Shown here in pieces: positions 59,301 to 64,000 of a stretch of 64,000 nt of DNA. The stretch's first letter is position 1. Each line of letters begins with the position of its first letter. The position numbers were made by a program, and so were the translations under genes. Below the pieces are notes generated by a model. It did no database searches and had not been told where the DNA came from. It saw only the letters and a program-made list of their open reading frames with translations. This stretch comes from Pogona vitticeps (taxonomy: Eukaryota > Chordata > Lepidosauria > Squamata > Agamidae). The stretch lies in the NCBI RefSeq assembly GCF_051106095.1, contig NC_135789.1, positions 25,603,264-25,667,263 of the forward strand, in the 5' to 3' direction.

Positions 59301-62300
59301 CTGGCCCTGAAGGTGTGCCTCGGCGATGTCCCACCTTGCATTCCTCACTCGCTTCTAAAGCCAGTGAGATGGCCAGGAATTGAGAAAGGAGGCCATGGTT
59401 CTAGAAGCAAGGAGAGGTCTCCTTGGAAGAGACCATGTATCCAGAAGAGGCTGGTCCCGACCAGGTTTGGGGTTGCAATGTTCCTTCGGTGCTGATGGCT
59501 CGTCTTTGCCGTGGCTGTGTTCAGAAGCAACCGCCGCCGGCTGGCTGGGACTCCCGCATTGGCTCCCTTTGCCTTTGGCTGTCTCTGGCCGAGTGGGCTG
59601 CTGGTTTCCTCCCCGTGGCAGCGGATCATTGTCTTTCTGGAACCTGAGCGGCCGCAGCAGGAAGCGATGGACAATGGCAGCCTTTCAGGCGGAGGTTAAG
59701 CTGTTTCCCTCCTTCGTGGGTCCCGGAAGCCCTTATGCCTGAGAATGCTGACTCCTGCATCTGAGCCTTCCGGGAAAGAGAAGGGTGGCTGTCACTCTGG
59801 TGGTGGGTGGAAACGAGGCTCCAAGAATTACTGTATTTTTCCATGTGTAAGACTATACTTTTGTCTAAAACCTTTAGACTAAAAATTGGGGGTCATCTTA
59901 TACACGGAAGTAAGCTGAGGAGAGAACAAAAACTAGTGGAGGGGAAAGCGGGGATCAAAGCGATCCTGCAGCGATTTGATCCCTTTCCCCCTACATTTGC
60001 TAAGCCCCACTTAGATTTCTTATGTTTGGATTAGAAAAATGGTGGGCATCTTATACATGGAAAAATACGGTAGCATGCCTCCCCACCCCACCCCTGGTCC
60101 GCTGGAAGCCTTTCATTCACCAATCCTGCAGCTAGACTGGGAATCCCGCAGAGGCAAGCAAGAGTCCTTCGAGAGGTGGACCCGGTGGCTCTCAGTGGCT
60201 CAAGACTTCTGCTCTCCCCCCCCCCCCACAACACACAGAGGAGAGAGAGAGAGAGAGATCTTTTGCAGGATTGTGACAGATCAGGGAGGCCAGAGTAACT
60301 CCTGGCAAGTCAAAGGGTTTGAGGTTTTTGAAAAGGGGAACTGGGTGACTTTCCAAAGAAATCCTTCGCTCAAGTTTGAAAACGGGGCCCCGCAAGCAAG
60401 GCTGGAAGGCTTTGCGGCTTCCCGAGGAGCAGGGCATTTGATCCTGGGCATGCCGCTGGCCGAAGGAGGGTTTGGGGTTCCCTGCTGCTGCCAACCCCCG
60501 AGTGCCCCACTTCCCACTTGGAGGCGTTCCGGGCATTGCCAGTCAAGTGGGCTTTTCTGTCAAAGATTAGCGGCTGCTTCTGCTCTCCCAAGCACCCAGA
60601 CCAAAAAAAAAGAAAAGAAAAGAAAAGAAAGAAAGAAAGAAAGAAAAGAAAAGAAAAAGAAGGAGGCTTGCCTGAGAAAGCCAGCTTTCCTGCGTAGAGG
60701 TGAACGACTCTGAGCCGATGCTTCCATTGCTTGGCTCCAGGGAGAGAAGCTTATTTCGGCTTTTGCCATTCCCCACCGGGATGGGTGGCTTGGCACACAC
60801 CTCATTCTTACTCTGTCTTATGATTTCCTTGTTTTGGGGGTGGTGGTTTCCGATCCTGTTGGGCTCCAGGCATCAAATCCAAAACCAGGACCCGAGAGGA
60901 ATCTGCTTTCCTTGAGGGCCTGTCCGCTCCACACAGTAGGGAGAGGTTGCCCTTGGCTCCAGGTTGGTCGATGTACCGCCCAAACCTGGCCCCCCTGTGC
61001 TCTGCTGTCGTTCGAGATGCCCCGAGGCAGGAGGCAGGCCACGTGGAAGGTGGCCTTTGGTCACTGGGGCTGGAGAATGTCGATTCTTGGTGATGGGTCT
61101 CTCCCCAGCAAACTCTTGCAGGAGTCGGGATTCAGCCTTCTGGCGATTGAGGATTCATTGCGGTCCTTTCCAGAGTGGTCCTCTTGGTAGGCAGGACCCA
61201 AAACCTGAAGCTTGCACCTCCCCTGCGAGGCAGTCTTCTCCAACTTGTGGTGCCTCCCAGAGGGGCTGGACTACAGCTCCCATGATCCCCCAGCAGGCAG
61301 GCTACAGAGCTTTTCCCAAAACCGGATCCTTGGGAGGCTGGCTCTGGTATGTGTGTGCCTGGTGGCGGCGTCTGTCTTGGTCTCTCCGTCTGCCACGGAG
61401 CCTCTCCTACTCACGTTCTCTCTCTCTCTCTTTTTTTAGACTGTCAGCATCAACAAGGCCATTAATGCTCAGGAAGTCGCTGTCAAAGAAAAGCATGCCA
61501 GAAATATCCTTTCAGGAGAAAGAGGGCGGGGTGGAGGGAAGAGAGAGAGAGAGAGAGAGAGAGCCGTTTGCAAGGTCAGAGGCTGTGAAAAGAGGCCAGC
61601 GGGGAAGCTGTCTCAGCAGGTGGAGGTGAGACCTCCTCGCCAGGTGAATGGGCTGTGCCGGAGGCCCCGGATCAGAAGGTTCTTCTCTTTCAGCTCCGAT
61701 TGCTTGGGCTCAGTTATAGGGCTGAGCAGTGACCCAGAGAAAGAGCCGCGGCCTCCTTTCTCCCGCCTCTCAAGCTAACATCCCAGTCTAAGCTACCTTT
61801 GGTGAGGCTGAAGGGCTGGGTGATGGTGGCGGTAGGGGTCCAAGCTGCTGCCGCCCGCCCCCCCCTCAAAAGAGCGGGGCTTGCCTCCCATCGAGGCCTC
61901 TCCTCCCTCTGGTTTTCCTTAGCCCACCTCCCACCCTGCATCTTGGGAACGCACCACGAGAAGGGAGCTCACACCTTCTGGTCCGTGGTGAACCGCCTGC
62001 CCCTCTCCAGCAACGCCATCCTCTGCTGGAAGTTCTGCCACGTCTTCCACAAGCTGCTCCGTGACGGACACCCGAATGTAAGGCCCATCCCCCTCCCTCC
62101 TCAAACCCTAGATGTTTTCTCTTGTCTTCGGTCCTCCTCCTGCGCAGATAACTGGAAGGAACGTCGCTTCCCTTCTCCCGGCACATCTTCCGGCCTGGCT
62201 TAGCAATAGGACGGGTTCTGTGCCAAATGGAGCCAGAGGCAGACCGCACTGACGTGGCTGAATGTGGCTGGGGCCATCTTGCAGAGGGGGCAGCCCCCCC

Positions 62301-62908
62301 TTTTTCCTTGGCAGGCTTGCGCTTGCTAGCCAGAATTTTGGACTCATGGCCCATTGGCCCCCTCTTGAGCCCTGCTGGTTCTGGACAGTGGCACAGCTGG
62401 GAGAGGAGGAGGGCCCTGGAGTCTGCTGGCCGATGGTCTCAGAGATGTGGCCCCACGGAGAGGCCTGCGGTCCCCTCAGCTCCTCCCAGCTGAGCCTCTG
62501 GGCCTCAGGGAGGGCTTCCATCGGGTCCTCTGGGTGGGACTTCTCCTCCATAATGGTCCTCAAGACCCGCAGCGGCTGCTGTTCCTTGAGGCCACCCTCT
62601 ACCTTCTTTCGGCAGGTCCTGAAGGACTCAGTGAGATACAAGAGTGAGCTGAGCGACATGGGCCGGATGTGGGTGAGCGCCAGCGGGTCCTGGAGGAGGG
62701 AGGCACGGCGGGGGGGGGGAGAAGCACCTTCCCTGCGCCCGTCCTTGGGGTGGGCTAGCCTGGGACACCCCCGCCGAGGACACGGAGGAGACTGCTGGCG
62801 AGACCCTTTCCCCTCCTTCCTCCGCAGGGCCACCTGAGCGAGGGCTACGGGCAGCTGTGCAGCATCTACCTCAAACTGCTGAGAACCAAGATGGAGTTCC
62901 ACACGAAG
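41067..62908 (+). CDS. HIP1: HIP1, exons 1-5 (ANTH-domain start); 3' end outside window
   Basis: The coding exons are 41067-41243, 61440-61503, 61935-62077, 62616-62672 and 62828-62908; the phases (0, 1, 0, 0, 0) fit. They give 174 residues of huntingtin-interacting protein 1, a clathrin adaptor that binds phosphoinositides through its ANTH domain and links endocytic pits to actin. Exon 1 ends EAPEREAFERGQ, matching human EAAERESFERTQ. Exons 2-5 give TVSINKAINAQEVAVKEKHA, then RT-CILGTHHEKGAHTFWSV, LCWKFCHVFHKLLRDGHPN, VLKDSVRYKSELSDMGRMW and GHLSEGYGQLCSIYLKLLR. HIP1R is excluded by VSINKAIN and NRLPLSSN. Three oddities stand out: the exon 1 glycine-rich insert, an apparent AT-AC intron after exon 2, and a GC donor after exon 5. 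Confidence 0.95.
43586..43981. mobile_element. MITE family A, copy 3 (variant subfamily)
   Basis: It is flanked by TA and starts CAGTGGTGCCTCGCTTGACG; the degraded right end reads GGGGCACGACTG. The interior differs from copies 1 and 2: TTGAAACGCATTGAATGCGT and CAATCAGCTGTTTGCTGATC. It shares the GAAAACATCGTC-style units with copy 4. Confidence 0.85.
46820..47390. other. Unclassified intronic stretch
   Basis: A 129-residue open frame on the - strand (47281-46892) looks protein-like but matches nothing I know. It may be a diverged retroelement. I list it so that it is not lost. Confidence 0.2.
52376..52775. mobile_element. MITE family A, copy 4 (variant subfamily)
   Basis: The left end is CAGTGGTGCCCCGCTTCACG after TA; the right end is CGTCAAGCAGGGCACCACTG. 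The interior has AACAGCTGATCGTCGGG and ATGGCTCCTCGCTGTTTTC, which are mirrored in copy 3 in inverted order. Confidence 0.85.
55480..56930 (+). promoter_or_regulatory. HIP1: Second CpG island in HIP1 intron 1
   Basis: This is a very CpG-rich block with (CCT)n/(GGA)n tracts, GCTCGCTCGCTCGCTCGCTGG near 56140, and a short (GGC)n run at 56395-56412. No TATA box is seen. It surrounds the candidate exon at 56371-56388 and is the size of a housekeeping-type promoter. Confidence 0.7.
56371..56388 (+). CDS. HIP1: Candidate alternative HIP1 first exon (MEVGKM)
   Basis: ATG in an ideal Kozak context (ACCATGG) opens six codons, MEVGKM, followed directly by a GTAAGG donor. The phase is 0, so it can splice to exon 2 at 61440 to give MEVGKM-TVSINKAIN. 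This would replace the proline/glycine-rich exon 1 and leave the ANTH domain intact. It lies in its own CpG island with no other + strand gene before exon 2. It is inferred from sequence only. Confidence 0.6.
57328..57366. repeat. (CATGCATA)n octamer repeat
   Basis: Alternating CATGCATG and CATA units, self-complementary and therefore able to form a hairpin. Confidence 0.85.
59831..60070. mobile_element. MITE family C, copy 2
   Basis: It begins CTGTATTTTTCCATGTGTAAG and ends CTTATACATGGAAAAATACGG, flanked by TA on both sides. It shares AAGACTATACTTTTGTCTA and GGGTCATCTTATACACGGAA with the copy at 38486. Confidence 0.88.
60603..60660. repeat. (GAAA)n/(GAAAA)n microsatellite
   Basis: An A-rich polypurine repeat of about 55 bases with alternating GAAA and GAAAA units. 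Confidence 0.9.
61440..61503 (+). other. HIP1: HIP1 exon 2
   Basis: The exon is 64 bases. It starts after TTTTTTTAG in phase 0 with ACT GTC AGC ATC. It ends in phase 1 with AGA A, immediately before ATATCCTTTC. No GT occurs near this end. Confidence 0.9.
61504..61934 (+). other. HIP1: U12-type AT-AC intron of HIP1 (intron 2)
   Basis: The 5' splice site reads ATATCCTTT, the full U12 consensus. The intron ends ...CCTCCCAC. TTTTCCTTAGC (61913-61923) is a near-consensus U12 branch site, with its candidate branch A at 61921, 13 bases before the intron end. Joining A to CC TGC ATC restores KHARTCILGTHHEKG exactly as in human HIP1. No GT-AG choice gives this peptide. It would be removed by the minor spliceosome. 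Confidence 0.85.
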
Positions 62909-64000
62909 GCAAGTCACGGACGGTTCCTCTTGTCCCGTCTCAAGGGGGTTCCTTGCCACCCGGGCTTCCTCCGCAAAGCGGGAAAGGCCTGAGGGATCTC
63001 GCGGTTGGGGAGAGGACCAGAGGCAGCCCCTCCCGAGGCAGTCGGGGCGAGCGTGGGCTCCCTGGTGGACCTCTCGGGTGGGTTTCCTCTCCGAGGGAAA
63101 AAAGAGGATGTGTCGGGTGAGGCAAAGTCTGGAGGAGGTGGAACGGGGGAGCTGAGCTGCCCTCAGAGAAGCACAACGCTGCTTTAGGAGCACCGGCGTT
63201 GCTGAGGTGCTGGAAGGAAGGGCTTGCTTGCTGGGGTCCTTTTCTCTTTGAGAGGGGTGGGGTGGGCCTTTTTGGGGAGCAGAGTGGCTGCCCAGTCTTA
63301 GCGCCGCCCATGCGCTCTCTCGTCACTCTTCTGCTGAGCTCCCCTCCCAGATTTGCCTCGGGGGGGGGTGTGTCTCGTGTCTGACGGGGTTTCCGGCCGT
63401 CCCCCCATTGGTCTTGGCTGCCTCCCGCTTGCTGGGGAGCGGAGAGGGCGGCAGGTATTTATAGAATGGAATCTGGCCGCCCGGACTGGGAAGCTGGGCT
63501 TCTGCCAGGGCCCAGAGAGAGGTCGGCTGGCTGCCCCCCCATCTCCTTTTACAGCTGTGCGATGTCTGGGGGGGGTGCAATGGTGGGGGTACGCAATTCC
63601 CTCTTGTGGCTGGAAGCTGCCCGTGAGGGAGAGCAGGGGCAGCAGCCTCGGGCGGGAGAGTTGGCCCTGCCACCAGGCTGCCCCTTCCAGCCCCAGGATT
63701 CCTTTTGCCGTTTGCTTTACACTGCCTTACGTAAAGCCCACATTCCAGGAATGATTCTGTATTCTTTCTGGGCTGGGAGTTAGGATGATGGCTGTCTGGA
63801 AACACTTCTTGAATGCCTCTCGCCGCCGCCGCCCCCCCCCACCTGCCCCATTTCCAAATAGGTAGCATCTTCATTTTCAGGATGGGAGGGAGAAGCAGGG
63901 TCTCCCTCGAGCCTCCTCTTTCCCCGGGGCTGGAAGTAATGGGGTGCACTGACCCCTTTTTTCCTGGGCGGTGATCTGACCCCCTCCCCTCTTCCTCCCC
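62909..64000 (+). other. HIP1: HIP1 intron 5 (partial) with GC donor
   Basis: After exon 5 (ACG AAG) the intron opens GCAAGT, a strong GC-type donor in an AAG|GCAAGT context. The rest of the window is intronic, with G/C homopolymers and no exon I can support. Confidence 0.7.

Larger units (their letters stand above)
56389..61439. other. HIP1: HIP1 intron between alternative first exon and exon 2
   Basis: This stretch contains the rest of the CpG island, a (CATGCATA)-type repeat at 57330-57365, the family-C MITE at 59831 and a (GAAA)n run near 60610-60660. No exon is recognised. Confidence 0.6.

Noticed and set aside
61440-62908. HIP1R instead of HIP1
   Set aside because: TVSINKAIN, SVVNRLPLSSN and SIYLKLLRTKMEFHTK follow HIP1; HIP1R reads ISISKAIN, IGLPLPSS and NVYTKLLLTK.
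62108-63193. 361-residue open frame on the - strand
   Set aside because: It lies antisense over HIP1 exons 4 and 5, whose + strand reading is clearly conserved.

Overview
This window is nuclear DNA of a vertebrate, most likely a squamate reptile (lizard or snake). Genes are split into short exons with consensus splice sites. The flanks carry CR1, RTE/BovB-type LINE and Ty1/copia remnants, several tRNA-derived SINEs, TA-flanked MITEs and many microsatellites. The squamate assignment rests on recognising the repeat types and was not tested by a search.

Layout. (1) 290-4742, + strand: the last six coding exons of PITPNM3, giving 345 residues with the LNS2 region and the C-terminus, then a long 3' UTR to a poly(A) signal at 8341. 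(2) 9150-10556 and 22324-24412, both - strand: two complete three-exon CC chemokine genes of 91 and 90 aa, each with a TATA box. (3) 36647-39061, + strand: a CCL4-like gene of 101 aa, with a CRE, a kappa-B site and a TATA box packed just upstream and AU-rich motifs in its 3' UTR. (4) 41067-62908, + strand: the first five coding exons of HIP1 (start of the ANTH domain). A second CpG-island first exon lies at 56371-56388, and the gene runs off the right edge.

The intervals 10.7-21.5 kb and 24.6-36.4 kb hold no gene I can support. They contain SINEs, MITEs, LINE pieces and a Ty1/copia 3' end (polypurine tract plus probable LTR). Large parts of the HIP1 introns look unremarkable.

The most striking signals are an apparent U12-type AT-AC intron in HIP1 between exons 2 and 3, a GC donor after HIP1 exon 5, two phase-compatible HIP1 first exons about 15 kb apart, and the compact CCL4 promoter. 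PITPNM3, reported in mammals as a CCL18-binding protein, sits tail to tail with a CC chemokine gene. I see no novel multi-gene system. All gene models come from reading splice sites and comparing with remembered protein families, without alignments or transcript data.
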